A stretch of DNA of 64,000 nt from Cladophialophora immunda (Eukaryota > Ascomycota > Eurotiomycetes > Chaetothyriales > Herpotrichiellaceae): the NCBI RefSeq assembly GCF_000835495.1, contig NW_015622542.1, positions 3,680,485 through 3,744,484 of the forward strand, written 5' to 3'. A program made the translations under genes and the position numbers. Every line of letters starts with the position of its first letter. Position 1 is the stretch's first letter. Positions 53,004 to 64,000 of this stretch are shown piece by piece. The notes beneath the pieces were generated by a model. The model saw nothing but the letters and a program-made list of their open reading frames with translations, did no database searches and had not been told where the DNA came from.

Positions 53004-54420
53004 ATGAAAGATCTACGGGTTATAGTTGTTGGAGCCGGCATAGGCGGCCTTTCTTCGGCGCTGGCTCTCGCCATGGACGGCCACAAGGTCACTGTGCTAG
53101 AAGGGGTCAAGGAATTTCTCGAGGTATGAAGCTGAGAAGCCCTTGGATCTTTTGCTCTTTCGACAGACTCATATGTGATGGAACTAGGTTGGTGCCGGGA
53201 TCCGCGTGCCCCCAAACTCGTCACGCCTGAGCCGGAGCTGGGGCGTTGATTTTGGCAAGATCAAGAAGCAACAGGCCGGTGGGATTCGCTTCCTGGACTG
53301 GACCGGCAGGGTGATCAAGGATGTTCCCTACGACGACGTCGAGGCCAAGTACGGCGCGCCGTACTATTTCATCCACCGGGCCGACCTGATCAATCTACTC
53401 GTCGACACGGCGTCTCAGCGGGAGAACATCACCCTGAGAATGAACAGCCGAGTCAAGGAGTACGACTTTGACGCCCCCGCAGTGATCCTGGCATCGGGCG
53501 AGAGACTCACAGCGGACCTGGTGATCTGTGCCGACGGCATCAAGTCCGCGGTCAGGAACACCATCAACGGTGCGCCCATCGAGCCCCAAGACACCGGCGA
53601 CGTCGCGTACCGAGTGCTGGTGCCCGCCGAGCCGCTGAAAAACGACCCGGAAACGCGCCACCTGTTCGACGACGCGTGGGCGATGCACTGGCTCGGCCCC
53701 GAAGCACACGCGGTTGGCTACCCGTTGCGGGACGGGGAGCTGTACAACATCATCATCGACATCACGCACGCGACGGACGTGGGCAAGCCCATCGGCGACG
53801 AAGAGTGGCGGTCCCAGGCCGACAACACCGAGCTGGTGAAGCGCTTCGCTGACTGGTGCGCCCCCGTCCGCAAGCTCTGCGGCCTCACGGGCTCGTATCT
53901 CAAGTGGAAGCTGGCCGACTTTGACCACCTGCAACGCTGGGTGCACCCGAGCGGGAAGGTCGCCATCCTCGGCGACGCCTGCCATCCCATGATGCCTTAT
54001 ATGGCGCAGGGCGCCGCGCAGGCGACGGAAGACGCCGCCACCTTGCAAGCTGCCCTGCGCGAGTACGACGACCTCCACGCGGCGCTCAAGGCGTACGAGA
54101 GGCAAAGACTGCCGCGGGCCACGCACGTGGCCAAGAACACGCGGATCCTGCAGTCCTGGTGGCACCTCTACGACGGGCCCGACAAGGACCGGCGGGACGA
54201 ACTGATGCAACACGACAACCTCGAGAATCCCATGTTCTGGGCCAACTCCAGGAGGAAGGACTGGCTGTTCGGACACGACGCGCTGAGACTCCAGACGGAA
54301 GACGAAATGAGGCCACCGCCGGCGGCTCCGGCGGCTCCCCAGGGCGCGAGTGTGTACAATGGAGAGATCACGGACACGGAGCTTCGAAGAAAGTTTAGAG
54401 CCTTGCGCGAGCGCAGTTAG
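53004..54420 (+). CDS. FAD-dependent aromatic-ring monooxygenase (salicylate hydroxylase-like)
   Basis: Two exons, 53004-53123 and 53188-54420; 450 aa. The intron (53124-53187, GTATGA...CTAG) joins KEFLE to VGAGIRVPPNSSRL, the usual early sequence of this group. Group A flavoprotein motifs are complete: the Rossmann motif VVGAGIGGLSSALALA (GxGxxG, about 9-24), DG motif DLVICADGIKSAVR and GD motif GKVAILGDACHPMMPYMAQG. These enzymes use NAD(P)H and oxygen to hydroxylate aromatic substrates such as salicylate or 6-hydroxynicotinate-like rings, or take part in secondary metabolism. The substrate cannot be read here and no pathway partners lie beside it. Third positions are strongly G/C, like the methyltransferase at 45 kb. 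The tail is Pro/Ala-rich. Confidence 0.9.
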
Positions 54421-55762
54421 CAAGATCCCCAGCGAGCATTGGTCACCCAAACAATGAAAAGCTGCGTGAATGAATCCACCTCTTGAACCGTTGATCTCGA
54501 TGTCAGGGCGAAACGCCGAGCTTCCCTTATCCAACCGTCGCCAATGCTAACATGTGAGATCAGTGAATTCGAACAGACGCATCTAAGGCCACCACGCTTG
54601 CTCGCCTGGCTACTCACGTACACCTGCATAGCCTCCTTTCCCTTGTTTCAGCTCGGACCTTGCAACACGCATTGTCAAACCGTTCACTGTCTCGAAGTTG
54701 GCCCTGGGAACATCTCAATCTATCAACACGCGGAGGGCGGGCAGGGCCCAGATTCGTGGAAGCGCGCTGTTCGGACCATGTATTGAAGAGATGCAATTGG
54801 TACATGGCTATGGAGACTTTCCCAATGGTTCACATTGCGCACACTCACCTGCCCAATCTCCATCCAGATGCTCAGGAAGTCCATCAGATCGTGTGGTGTC
54901 GTCGGCAGAAGAATGGCTGGATCCGCCGCCATCCCCCTCGATCTCATGAGGGGTTTTGACCTTTCCTTCCCAGGCCCTTTTCTCCCTATTGCCCCTGAAC
55001 TTCTCTTGTCATGACTTGTAAGTGTCGCCAGTGAGACGTCCATGACGCATGTTGAAGGGTTTCGCGGACCTGTTGGGAGGTGACACAAAACATCGTGGAT
55101 TGGCTCTGTGTCCGCTCAATCAAGGGAGCAATAGCTCACGGTCACTGCTGTGCCAGTCAGCCTTGTTTGTTTGTCGCCGTCCTTTCTGGAGTCCGCGTGT
55201 GGCCCCTTGTGACATATCTGCACTACATTCCAGAGAGATCTCCAAGCGACAAGCCGCCGGTGGCGGTGTATTTTTGGAACGTGATTCGAGCAGAGAAAGA
55301 AACGACCCAAGTCTCGCCCTACAGCTGAGATAGGGAAACCAAAGATGTTGCCGAGCGGACGAAATGGACGGGGAAACGATAGACTGCTCTTATTCATTTC
55401 TTCGTCTTCGTTTGTGGCCGAAGGAGACTTCAAAGCCGAACGCTGGGTGATTGTACGGTAAGTGCGTCGAGCGAAACCCGGGCTGCGGACCTCGAACTTT
55501 TCTGTAACCTGGAGAGAACCGCCGGGTGACTCTTGTATCCAGGTGTGACCGACAGACTCCAAAGCAAACAGAGTGTGTTCGTGCTTCATTCATCAATCGG
55601 CCTCCAGCTGTGTCACTTCGAGGGTCACACCCGCTGCTCCTCGACGACGCAATGCTTGTCCCCGTTTCACAAGGGCCAGGCTTCCGGCGAAGGCAGCAAG
55701 CACTCCCCAACCTGCCTCCTCATGAACAGGGCGCTGGTCTCCAAGGTAGCTGGCATAAGAAG
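54421..55762. other. intergenic, monooxygenase 3' side
   Basis: 1.3 kb without a supported gene. The frame of the next gene is open upstream from 55526, but the first ATG with sense as a start is at 55763. Confidence 0.4.
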
Positions 55763-56530
55763 ATGGGCAACTCTCCGTCCAAACCGAAACACGAGGCGAG
55801 AGTCCCCGAGAGACGGTCCCGACGGCGGACAAGCCAGCAGCAGCGAGGGCATCGTCGCTCTCGGGGAGAGTCTCGTTCCTGGAGTGAATCTCATCCATCA
55901 GGCCGTTATCAGCGCTCGACAACGTTCTCATCCTCGTCCTCGAAGCCGAACACGTCAGAGGCAACGCAAATGCCCCCAACAGTCTATGAATATCAGTTGC
56001 CGAGAACAAGTTCTGTTTCTCCATCTCCCAAGCCGGTGTGCCGGCGTCAGCAAAGCGGATTCCGGCGACGGCGAGATGAGAGCTCACCACTCCGGGATGA
56101 GGAGCCAGATGTCAACGATCGGGATTTACCAGCCTCGTTGGGATCGACAGTGCCTCACGTTCCCCTCCCTCCGAACTGGGACCCTCGCTTCTACGCAGGC
56201 GTGCCCAGCAAGCCCACCGAGGATTCGCGGGAAAGACCACGCCGCAGACGATTCGACCGACAACATAGATATGAAGAGCGCCACGTCTCCCCTGTGAGAC
56301 ACAGACGCAGCAGAGAGAAGATATACGTTGACCCGCTCGACCCATACTGGCTCGGGGTGCGGGTAACGCTGATTGATGATCCGCATCTTCACCATCGACA
56401 GGACAGAGAGCCTGTGTTCCGTCCGCGGCGACGGCCGGACGCTACAAGCGCTCGAGGGTACGTTCATGTCCAACACTCGACAGCAACGTCATTTGTGAGG
56501 AGAGGTGTTCCCTGGGCGAGAGAGTGTTGA
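55763..56530 (+). CDS. Arg/Ser-rich protein with N-myristoylation-type start
   Basis: Open frame of 255 aa from ATG 55763 to stop 56530; no family recognised. It opens MGNSPSKPKHEARVPERRSR, that is Gly2 with small or polar residues at 5-6 and Lys at 7, as in N-myristoyltransferase substrates. A run of basic residues follows, which could add membrane binding. The rest is Arg/Ser/Pro-rich and looks disordered, with a hydrophobic patch LGSTVPHVPLPPNWDPRFYAG and another at IYVDPLDPYWLGVRVTLID. A strong donor-like GTACGT at 56459-56464 suggests the gene may continue by splicing, so the C-terminus is uncertain. The following gene starts in a similar way (MGSSHS), and the two could be tandem duplicates. 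A shadow frame is not excluded. Confidence 0.5.
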   Translation: MGNSPSKPKHEARVPERRSRRRTSQQQRGHRRSRGESRSWSESHPSGRYQRSTTFSSSSSKPNTSEATQMPPTVYEYQLPRTSSVSPSPKPVCRRQQSGFRRRRDESSPLRDEEPDVNDRDLPASLGSTVPHVPLPPNWDPRFYAGVPSKPTEDSRERPRRRRFDRQHRYEERHVSPVRHRRSREKIYVDPLDPYWLGVRVTLIDDPHLHHRQDREPVFRPRRRPDATSARGYVHVQHSTATSFVRRGVPWAREC

Positions 56531-57012
56531 AGTGGCCCTGTGTATTCCGTCTCACTCCAGTCCCCAAATACACAGTGGACAGCCTTCTCCTACTCCTAAG
56601 TGCAGACGTACCCGCGATGGACGTCGACTCGAACACATCAGTTTCACTTATCGTTCGAGCAATCTGTTTCGCTTCTTCGCAAGTCGCCTGCTCCGCCGTC
56701 ACAGGTTGAAGAGTGACTGGAGCACCAATCTGTCACTTCCACGGTGACCACAAGGACAGTGAGACTGCGCATTCTCTCACTCAACCAACGGTGGACCCTG
56801 TCTAGCCGTACTTCGACATCGAAGAAATACTTGCCACACTCTTTTAGTCTCTCCCTCGAGGCATGATTTATCGACCCGTGTGAATCTGCCCCAGGTCCGC
56901 GATCAAAAGTTCCCTGGTTCAGATTTTATCCCTTCGATACGGTATCGGCAAGAACTTTCAAGGACTCATCGGCCAAAGGCTTTCGACACACAGAGAGAAA
57001 ACAGAAATCGGC
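56531..57012. other. spacer between the two MG-start genes
   Basis: 482 bp. Might hold a 3' exon of the upstream gene (after the donor-like GTACGT at 56459) and the promoter of the next; neither can be fixed by eye. Confidence 0.35.
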
Positions 57013-57720
57013 ATGGGCAGCAGCCATTCCACGCCGGCCATCACGTCCGCGGACCTTGAGCGTTGGCGCCGTGACGGTCGGCCTGTCCTGGTCGACCGGC
57101 ATCGCCGCCGGCGGAGTCCAGGCGGGCGGCTGCACGACCGGCGGCAGGTTCGACTCGTTCACGACGGGCACGGCGGCAGGTTCGACCGAGACCACAGCTA
57201 CTCGCGACCTCCACGGCAGTGGTATGGGGGGAGTCCGGGCCGGCGTCGCGACGCTGCACCTCCGTTCCTGTCCGCGAGCAGCGCTGGGAGGCACGCTGAT
57301 GGCTTCTTTGTCCTAGCATCCCGAGCGCGGCCTGGCGACATATACCCCGACCCCGTCTTCGGCGCGCAGCGGTTCGGGAGAGGTGCGGTGATCGTGGAAG
57401 AAGGGTGGTTCGATGCGTTCCCTCCCCGCGGTTTCGCGTACCGCCCTCGCCCTCGCCCTCGCCCCATGCCGCCATCATTCGGCGGTCCGTGGGAGGCCTT
57501 TCGAGACCCGTACTATCCCAATCCCCATCCCCATCCCCCTCGCGGGAATCGCATGGCACCGCCGTTCGGTGGTGATTACGGGGGACCTTACATGTCAGGT
57601 GGCCTGGGGAGGGGAGACGCAATGGCAGGCGCGAGGAGAGGAACAGAGCCAGTCCCCGCGAGAGGGCGCCTTGGCTTCAGACCCGAGTTGCTGTTGGAAG
57701 ACGGGAGAGCGGATGATTGA
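57013..57720 (+). CDS. Arg/Gly/Pro-rich protein with N-myristoylation-type start
   Basis: Open frame of 235 aa, ATG 57013, stop 57720; no family recognised. It begins MGSSHSTPAITSADLERWRR: Gly2 and Ser6 fit an N-myristoylation site. Then comes an Arg/His/Gly-rich stretch, a more ordered part (GDIYPDPVFGAQRFGRGAVIVEEGWFDAF) and a low-complexity end with RPRPRPRP, PNPHPHP and Gly-rich runs. These short repeats in protein come from CGCCCT- and CCCATC-like DNA repeats near 57441-57465 and 57508-57540. Another frame across 57056-57316 is also open but lacks the start context. It lies 482 bp after a gene with a similar start, on the same strand, and faces the DUF3824 gene tail to tail. Confidence 0.45.
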   Translation: MGSSHSTPAITSADLERWRRDGRPVLVDRHRRRRSPGGRLHDRRQVRLVHDGHGGRFDRDHSYSRPPRQWYGGSPGRRRDAAPPFLSASSAGRHADGFFVLASRARPGDIYPDPVFGAQRFGRGAVIVEEGWFDAFPPRGFAYRPRPRPRPMPPSFGGPWEAFRDPYYPNPHPHPPRGNRMAPPFGGDYGGPYMSGGLGRGDAMAGARRGTEPVPARGRLGFRPELLLEDGRADD

Positions 57721-58543
57721 GGAACAACGGGGCTGGAGACCTTCGTCCTCTGGGGGAGACAGTCTGCGTGGCATCCGCGGTTCTGAATGAAGCGCCGGTG
57801 AGGTCCAGGAGCTGCTCTTCCTTTTCCGGGGGGGCCAGGGAGCCTGGGAAACCGTGACTGCATAGACCCTTGGGATCGGAGAACTTGTATCTCGTTTCAC
57901 CACTCAGGGCGGTGGGAAGTTGTCGATCACACAACAGTCAGTCTCAGCTTCATGGTCCTGCAGGTGTTGTGCGGTATCATCGCGAAGCGCAGGGGACTTC
58001 TCAGCCAAGGAATGGGTATCATTGGACTCTGGCTGGGACAGTGAGGTAGGACAGCCGGACATTCAGAAATGATTCGAAGAGACGACGGATCGACTCAGGC
58101 GGAGATTCGAAGACTAGCTTTGTATTTTCCAATCCTGGTATGAGCTCTGTCCTGACGGCTTCACGGTGTGTCAAAGAGACACGCGCACCAAGATTTCGAC
58201 TTGGACTACGTAAACGTGGAAACATGAAGCTTCACTTAAGACCAAATCGACTGGGACGATGAGGGCATCATTTTATTCTCTTCTCATGAAATAGTATTGT
58301 AATCATTGTCTTGTCATGTCGAGGTCATATAATCGTAGCCAAACCGACAGGTTTGAGCATATGCAATCATCTCAGGAGAACGCATGCCAAATGATCGAAA
58401 TGTAAGAATGTCGTACGGACTGCCTTGTCCGCACCCATGACCGAAAGACTCATCTTATCCTCTGTAATGATCGACGCTCGTAGCAAGGAACGGATTCGTG
58501 TGCCCCTTTTGTCGGCGCGCAGACCACAACTTCCGCCATGTCG
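57721..58543. other. convergent intergenic spacer
   Basis: 823 bp between the stops of the MGSSHS gene and the DUF3824 gene; no gene recognised. Confidence 0.45.
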
Positions 58544-60615
58544 TCAGCCGGTCTCTGCTCGAGGAACACCCATATGAGAGGGTGGAGGGGTTGGGACGTA
58601 GGCCGGTGGGTTGCTGACCGCTCCGTAAGGATTGTCGTCTGCGTAGTGGACAGCTGTTCCAGGACCGAATGATGCCCCAGGCGGAGGAGGGAATGCCGGA
58701 TACTGCTGATGATTGTACGTTGCCAAGTTCGGCATGCTCCCTGTGAAACCACTTTCGGCATAATTGTGCGCCGCAATCATGCTCATCTTTCTTCTCCTTG
58801 CCTCTCGCTTCTCTTTGTGTCGCTCACGTTTCTCCTTCTCCTCCTTGGCCTCCTTCTGTGCCTCATGCATCTCCTGCCACTCGCTGTAGGCCCCCTTAAG
58901 ACCAAGAGCAGCTATTCCAATACTCGCGGCATCCTGCAACCTGTTCTTGTTCTTTGCTCTCCTCGCCTGTTCTTCAGTGATATCACCCTCCTTTAATGCC
59001 TTCCTTCTCGCCTGTCGCTTCTCCATGCTTTGGTAGACACTATGCGCAGCATGGATGGTCGCCACCGTCGCAAGACCTCCGGTGATCAACATTTTCTTGC
59101 GACCTTTCTTTATCTCTTTCTCATCTTCGGAACTGGAGCCGAGGTCAGAATCGGAATCTGTGTCTGGGTCACCAGTATGACGTGGGCCGTAGTCGAGCTC
59201 ATAGCCAGGAGGCGGCCCCCTGGGTACGCTCATGGAACGGGGACCGCCATTAGGATAACCAAAGTGGGGTTGAATGGTACCTACATCTCGGGAATCACTG
59301 TACCCATATCCTCCATTTCGACTTGATCGACCATCATCATAGTAGTCGTCATAATTTCGGCGGCGATCACGCTCGCGGTCAGGGTCGACCTTGTCGGCCG
59401 CGTCTTTCAACCCCAAGGCTGCAAGACCCTTGGCCGCAAAGGCAGACACGCTTCGACTCCGCTTGCGCCGAGGGCTTCGACTGCCGCGGCTGTCGTACGA
59501 CGAGGTGCTTCGCGAACGAGCTCGACCACGGGATCGAGAGCGAACTGAATCATAGACTTTCTTCGCGGTGGCTGCGACCACGCCGCCGGCGGCAAGATCT
59601 CCCAATCCGCCTCGAGACTGACTCCGGCCTCGTCGACTGTCCGGGCTCCCATTTCTGCCGCGGGATTTCGACCGAGGTCCGTTGATGATGCGGTTGGTGG
59701 CCATGCCAGCCAGAGCAGAGCCCAGAATGTCACGCTTCGAGTGGTGATGAGGATCGTCCTTGTTCGAAATCAAGCCATCGACACCTCCAGCCGCCAAGGC
59801 CGCGGTGATGATTCGTTTGCCTTTTTCGCCGCCCCAGCCGCCTTCGACTTTCCGAGCACGGAACGCCTCACCAGCTCCAGCCAAAACGGCGGCCTTGATA
59901 GCTTGGGAGATTTGTTCATTTCGCACTTTGCCACGGCTCTTGCTTCGGTGACGGGATCGGTCAGACGACGAACGGCGACCAGCTCGGCTCCGGCTTCGAT
60001 GACGGCCATCGCGCGAACTGGATCTCGACCTATCACGACTCTTACTCTTTCCGAGCAGCGCACCGGCTACACCTCCCAGACCGATGGAACCCAACAGCTC
60101 TTCAGTGGTGGACTTCCTGCGTTCTTTCTTTGGAGGTGAACGGCTGCGACTGCGGGACTCATAGTCTGAGGAGTAGCGTCGAGAGCGGCCTGCAATGGGT
60201 CAGTGCCTGCGGCGACAATGTAGCAGCGAGGGGCCGAATGCTCACGTCTGTCATCATAGTCACGGCTTCGGCGTTTGGGATTGTCGACGACCACATAGTC
60301 ATCCTCGTACTTTCTTCGTGAAACATATGAGCGGTCATCATAACGATCATCGTAATAGCGATCGTCAGTGGACCTTGCACGAATGGGCCGATGGCCACTC
60401 TTGCGCACAGTGGTTTCACGATAGACGGTGCCGCGGTCTCCAGGGGCAAAATCACGGGACACTTCTTCAACAGAATCAACACTGTCGTCGCGGCGTTTGA
60501 CTATGCGCGTGTCTCTTGTGCTTGTGTCGTAGACTGTGTCCTCATAGTCATCTCTTCGAGATCGCTCTCGGGTGCTCTTCTGTCGACGAGGCCGGTCGTC
60601 GTCGTAATAGGACAT
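58544..60615 (-). CDS. DUF3824 domain-containing protein
   Basis: Two exons on the minus strand, 60246-60615 and 58544-60189; 671 aa. The intron (60190-60245, GTGAGC...TTGCAG) joins DYDDR to RRSRRYSSDYESRSRSRS. The start MSYYDDDRPRRQKSTRERSR and the block DDSVDSVEEVSRDFAPGD followed by TVRKSGHRPIRARS are typical of the fungal DUF3824 family. The middle is a long Arg/Ser array with short Ala/Gly-rich helices between (AIKAAVLAGAGEAFRARK, GSALAGMATNRIINGP, FAAKGLAALGLKD) that look like repeated amphipathic or membrane-active helices. Near the C-terminus KMLITGGLATVATIHAAHSV is hydrophobic and could insert in a membrane, followed by a Lys/Glu/Arg coiled-coil-like stretch. The function of the family is unknown. 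Tyr-rich acidic C-terminal and N-terminal parts look disordered. Confidence 0.87.
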
Positions 60616-63600
60616 TGTCGCTGCGGGTGGGGTAACGGGAGGAGCGAGGACAAGAGAAACTGAATTGACAAAGTGATATGTAGCCCAGACGAAAGACTGG
60701 AACTACGGAAGGGGACGGGTCGTGGCGAACGCGATCGCGGCAGGTCCCAACTTGGCTGTGTTGGTAGCGGTCAAGGTGGGATGTGGGAAAAAATGCGATG
60801 GCGAAGTTGGGCACAGGCTGCTTTTGAAGCAAGTTGGAGGAGAAGGTAAGATACTGAGATACTGAGCAGCTTGGCGGTTTGCAAGGCTCCCTTGATGAGC
60901 GTTGGGAATTGGAAGAGTGGTGCTGGGTGTTTAAGTGGTGGCTGGTATAACTGGAGTAGTACAAAAGGGCCCGCAGTGGGCGAGGTTCGCAGGGTGCCAA
61001 AGGCCCGCGCGAGCAGCGGGCAGGTGATCGTTGCAAAGGCAGAGAGCGTGGCTACGTAATGGTCGGGCTTGAACCAGGAATCCCGGGCGTTGAATTGGTG
61101 ATGCTTTAGGCAGCAAACAGCGCCCAATTAGAGCGGCAGAGGCCTGTGTCGACGCTGGGCAGTCGGGCAACTGGGCGCAGGAGTTTGTATCGCAACTTGG
61201 CAGCAAGGTCTTGTGAAGGACGAGGGAGTTTGGTGAGATGGAACTGAGGCAGAGGTGAGAAATGCCCCTCCTGGTGCGGCGGTGGCTGAATGGTTTCTAA
61301 CCACGAGTACTCGGTAGTTCAACGGGCCCTTTGAAAGAGCTTGTGGCTAATGAGGCTATGCTCATAAGTGCCCGGATGAGACCAATCGTCTCCCATTGTG
61401 TCGGTTCGCTCTCACTGGCAAGGAACAGTTGATCGACTGCCACGTCAGCAACCGTGAGGACTAGAGATCAAAAGGCAAGACCAGCAGTTTGAATGGGATT
61501 TGGAGTCTGAAGTTGGGGTTCCAGTGCCTCTACGAGATACCCTCTGTCCTCTGCCTTCTGTTCCCATCGCAGATGGTATCACCTTGGCTCACCGCCATTT
61601 CCCATAGGATACATCGAACGGGAGGGGCTACCAGTCAGCCTTGGGAGTTTTGTAGGGGGGGAACTCTGACTGCGCCTTGGTCGAGGTGCACAGCCTTGCC
61701 AGAGCGGGCATAATCCCTAGAATGATGAGGCGGACTGGTGGCATGCTTCGATCCAGCTTCGAGAAAAAGCCTTGTAGCTTGGCACGGTCGCCTTCAGCCC
61801 AGTTTTCCTCGTACATCTGGTTGCAGCCAACACAGGGGCCCTGCGCCGGATTACAGCATCATGTCTCTAAGAAGCAATTACCCCTGCAGCAAACAGAGCC
61901 CTGATTTTCTGGTCATGGCACGAAGGAGATTAACAACTGCAAGCTCGATAGACCCTTGATGCACTTGGTGATCACTCCAATATTCCATACCTATAGAAGG
62001 CTCCAGCCACGTGCAGAACAGAGACCGGACCTGAATTCCTCCTCTATTAGATTGAACTATAATTGCCAATATTCTCAGATGACTTCTTGGGGCTTCTCTC
62101 AGTCTTGAACCAGCCGTCTTCCTCCCCCTTCAAGGATGACCCAACGCTGTTGCAGTATTTTTGGGCTCGAGCTGTACGAACCGCCTTTCGATGGCCGAGT
62201 CTTGCACCAGTCCAAGAATCTCAGCAGCGAGCAGCGAGCAGCACTTGACAAAGGTTCCGAGTATGCCGCAGAGACATGGCCCTGATCGGGTATGCAAGAA
62301 TGCCGAAGCAGGTGCGTGGTGCAGGAGATGTTGTTCTCTGGTCACCTTGTCTCGGTCAACGAGAGTTGGAGATACGGAGGTTTGCGGATGCAGAGACGGG
62401 ACGCAGAGGGCGTGAGGGTTATCGTGGGCAAGAGGATAGCATCTGTGTTCTGGTCGTCCATGGGTGCTGAGCAGTTGACACTTGCTGATTGCAGTAGCAT
62501 TTGTCGGAGCTGTTTCAACTGGGAATGCGAGGGAATTAGAGTTGGTGGAGCTGGCCGTTGGTTGCTGCCCCGCAGCTGCACGACAAGACCCTGACCCTCA
62601 ATCGAGGTTTTTGGCCTGGATCGGATTTTCCACGATCGCCAATGATGTCACGGGTTGTCAGCTGAGGTGGAAGCGGTGGAAGCCATGGAAGATGCTGCCC
62701 ATGCGCCTGCTCAGTGCTGGGCTGCTACGTTACTGGGGCTTCCATGGTGCCTGACTGGGTAGTATGCCAAGTAATGTCTTTCTCTTCACTGGTCCCTTGG
62801 GTGCAGTTCCTCGCCATTTTACCGTGCTCGATTTCTAGCGCTGTTTCCCATCGTGGAGTCACTCAGTTTACGAGTACGCCCCTTGCTTCTCCTCTACCGC
62901 ATCAACTACACCGAAAGGAGCACGATGCTCGACACTCGGTACCTGAGAGAGTCTATCAGTCCACTGCCTGCCGCTCCATTTCTCTACCTTCCCTACTTGT
63001 ATTCAAATCTCTGATCCCGCGATGGGCTACCCACTTCGGCATTCCTGGCCAAACCCTAAAAATCCACGAGCATGCCGCCTCCTCCAACGCTCTGACTGGT
63101 CCAAGTTGGGTTGGTTCGCCCGTGTCTGACACTCTCTCCCTTGGCTGGGGATGGGGCAGCGGTTGGCTCCTCTGACGCACATCACAGAACATGTCTCCAT
63201 CTGGGGGCTTTCGAACTTAGAAACTCCGTGACCCCCCACCAAGGTTTTTGGGGATCGTGATCTGTTCGTGTATCGGTCGATCGAGCCTCATCCCGAGCAT
63301 CATGGACTTGGTAGAAGATTTTCCCTGACGCCTCAACAGAACTAGCGAACCCCCTTCACCCCTTCACCCCTTCACCGTCGCCAGGCCAGCGGTCCTGCCT
63401 GATACAGAGCGCGCCGATCCCCCTTTGCTCCAGCGCAAGCTTCATCCTCACCTGTGCCTTATTTTTGCGACGTCTTGGTGGTATGACGGCATTGCTAATT
63501 ACAACGAGCCAGGGGCCCATCATCCACCACGGCCGCAGGGCATGTCTGCGAGTGACTACCTTCTCCTAGTACCTACCACGTTCCGAATTCCGGCCATGCG

Positions 63601-64000
63601 ACTCAATCTGAAGAGAAACAGATATACGGCGAAAGAGGTGGAAGTGGTTGACACAGCCATGTTTTTCGTGTGCCATGCTGCAGAGTTCTGTGAGCCGCGA
63701 AGCCGAGAGGAAAATGTTCCCGTGAAGTTGTTGATATCCCGGTATATCTCGCATCCCAAGGTCCCTGTGGCTTGTACGTGTTAGACCATCGGCCGATGGA
63801 GGCTGCATGAGGGCTCCCTCGAGCCCGGGAATAGTATTGCAGCTCTGCAGGCTAACTCGTCCCCAATCTACCACAACGGGGCCTAAGTTCAGAGCTTAGG
63901 GGCGCCTTGACCACTCATTGCTCGTTAAGGCGACGTGGTGGTGTCACCTTCCCGCCGCCGCTGACACAGTGCCCACGAGAACACCCAAGCCAGCGCGTGG
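60616..64000. other. 3.4-kb gene-free right end
   Basis: Contains the DUF3824 promoter at its left and no supported gene. A triplicated CCCTTCAC lies at 63352-63375. Open frames up to 153 aa (62714-63175) and 119 aa (63425-63784) show no domain or splice pattern. The last bases may belong to the flank of a gene beyond the window. Confidence 0.45.
63352..63375. repeat. (CCCTTCAC)3 tandem octamer
   Basis: Three perfect CCCTTCAC units in a gene-free region. Confidence 0.9.

Noticed and set aside
53395..54534. 379-aa open frame antisense to the FAD monooxygenase
   Set aside because: It mirrors a GC3-rich coding exon; the sense strand has complete flavoprotein motifs and the antisense has none.
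61270..61325. tRNA-like stretch with GTAGTTCAA and GGTGGCTGAATGGTTT
   Set aside because: I could not pair an acceptor stem, and the A and B boxes are in the wrong order and spacing.

Overview
The window is nuclear DNA of a filamentous ascomycete (Pezizomycotina). The genes carry short introns (mostly 43-75 nt, GT-AG, with CTAAC/CTGAC-type branch points). It encodes lineage markers such as a Neurospora-type complex I 21.3 kDa subunit, a DUF3824 protein, three Zn(II)2Cys6 regulators and an Ssu1-type sulfite pump. Gene density is low and gene order is mixed. A Eurotiomycete or Chaetothyriales-like source is my guess from protein style only; nothing here proves it. I see no rRNA, no convincing tRNA, no CRISPR and no intact transposon.

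Layout, left to right. 0-10 kb: the 3' end of a glutathione transferase (+), a SUZ-domain protein (-), a 925-aa alpha/beta hydrolase (-), an Ups2/PRELI lipid-transfer protein (-) and a WBP4/FBP21-type U1 zinc-finger splicing factor (+). 10-20 kb: one Zn2Cys6 regulator (+) flanked by two long non-coding stretches. 19.6-30 kb: a compact housekeeping block with a membrane-anchored Grx6/7-type glutaredoxin (-), a conserved unknown protein (-), ECT1 (+), complex I 21.3 kDa subunit (-), a 2-hydroxyacid dehydrogenase (+) and TFIIF-beta (-). 30-36 kb: a Zn2Cys6 regulator with a GC-AG intron (-), VPS29 with a 15-nt microexon (+) and the RNase P/MRP protein Pop7 (-). 37-46 kb: an accessory block with a small Zn2Cys6 regulator (-) divergent from an amidase-family protein lacking two catalytic positions (+), then sulfite oxidase (-) divergent from the sulfite exporter SSU1 (+), then a very GC-rich SAM methyltransferase (+). 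47-64 kb: a bZIP factor (-), a 4.9-kb gene-free stretch, an FAD monooxygenase (+), two tandem Arg-rich proteins with N-myristoylation-type starts (+,+), a DUF3824 protein (-) and a 3.4-kb gene-free end.

How genes may work together. Sulfite oxidase and SSU1 share one 908-bp divergent promoter and cover the two known routes of sulfite disposal, oxidation to sulfate and export. The small Zn2Cys6 regulator and the amidase-like pseudoenzyme share an 804-bp divergent promoter that contains a 14-bp near-palindrome centred on CCGG, a plausible zinc-cluster site. ECT1 and UPS2 both belong to phosphatidylethanolamine/phosphatidylserine metabolism but are 15 kb apart, so this is probably coincidence.

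The exon structures were worked out by hand from splice consensus, reading frame and family similarity. They are strong for most spliced genes and weaker for intron 2 of the 14-kb regulator and intron 3 of the amidase.
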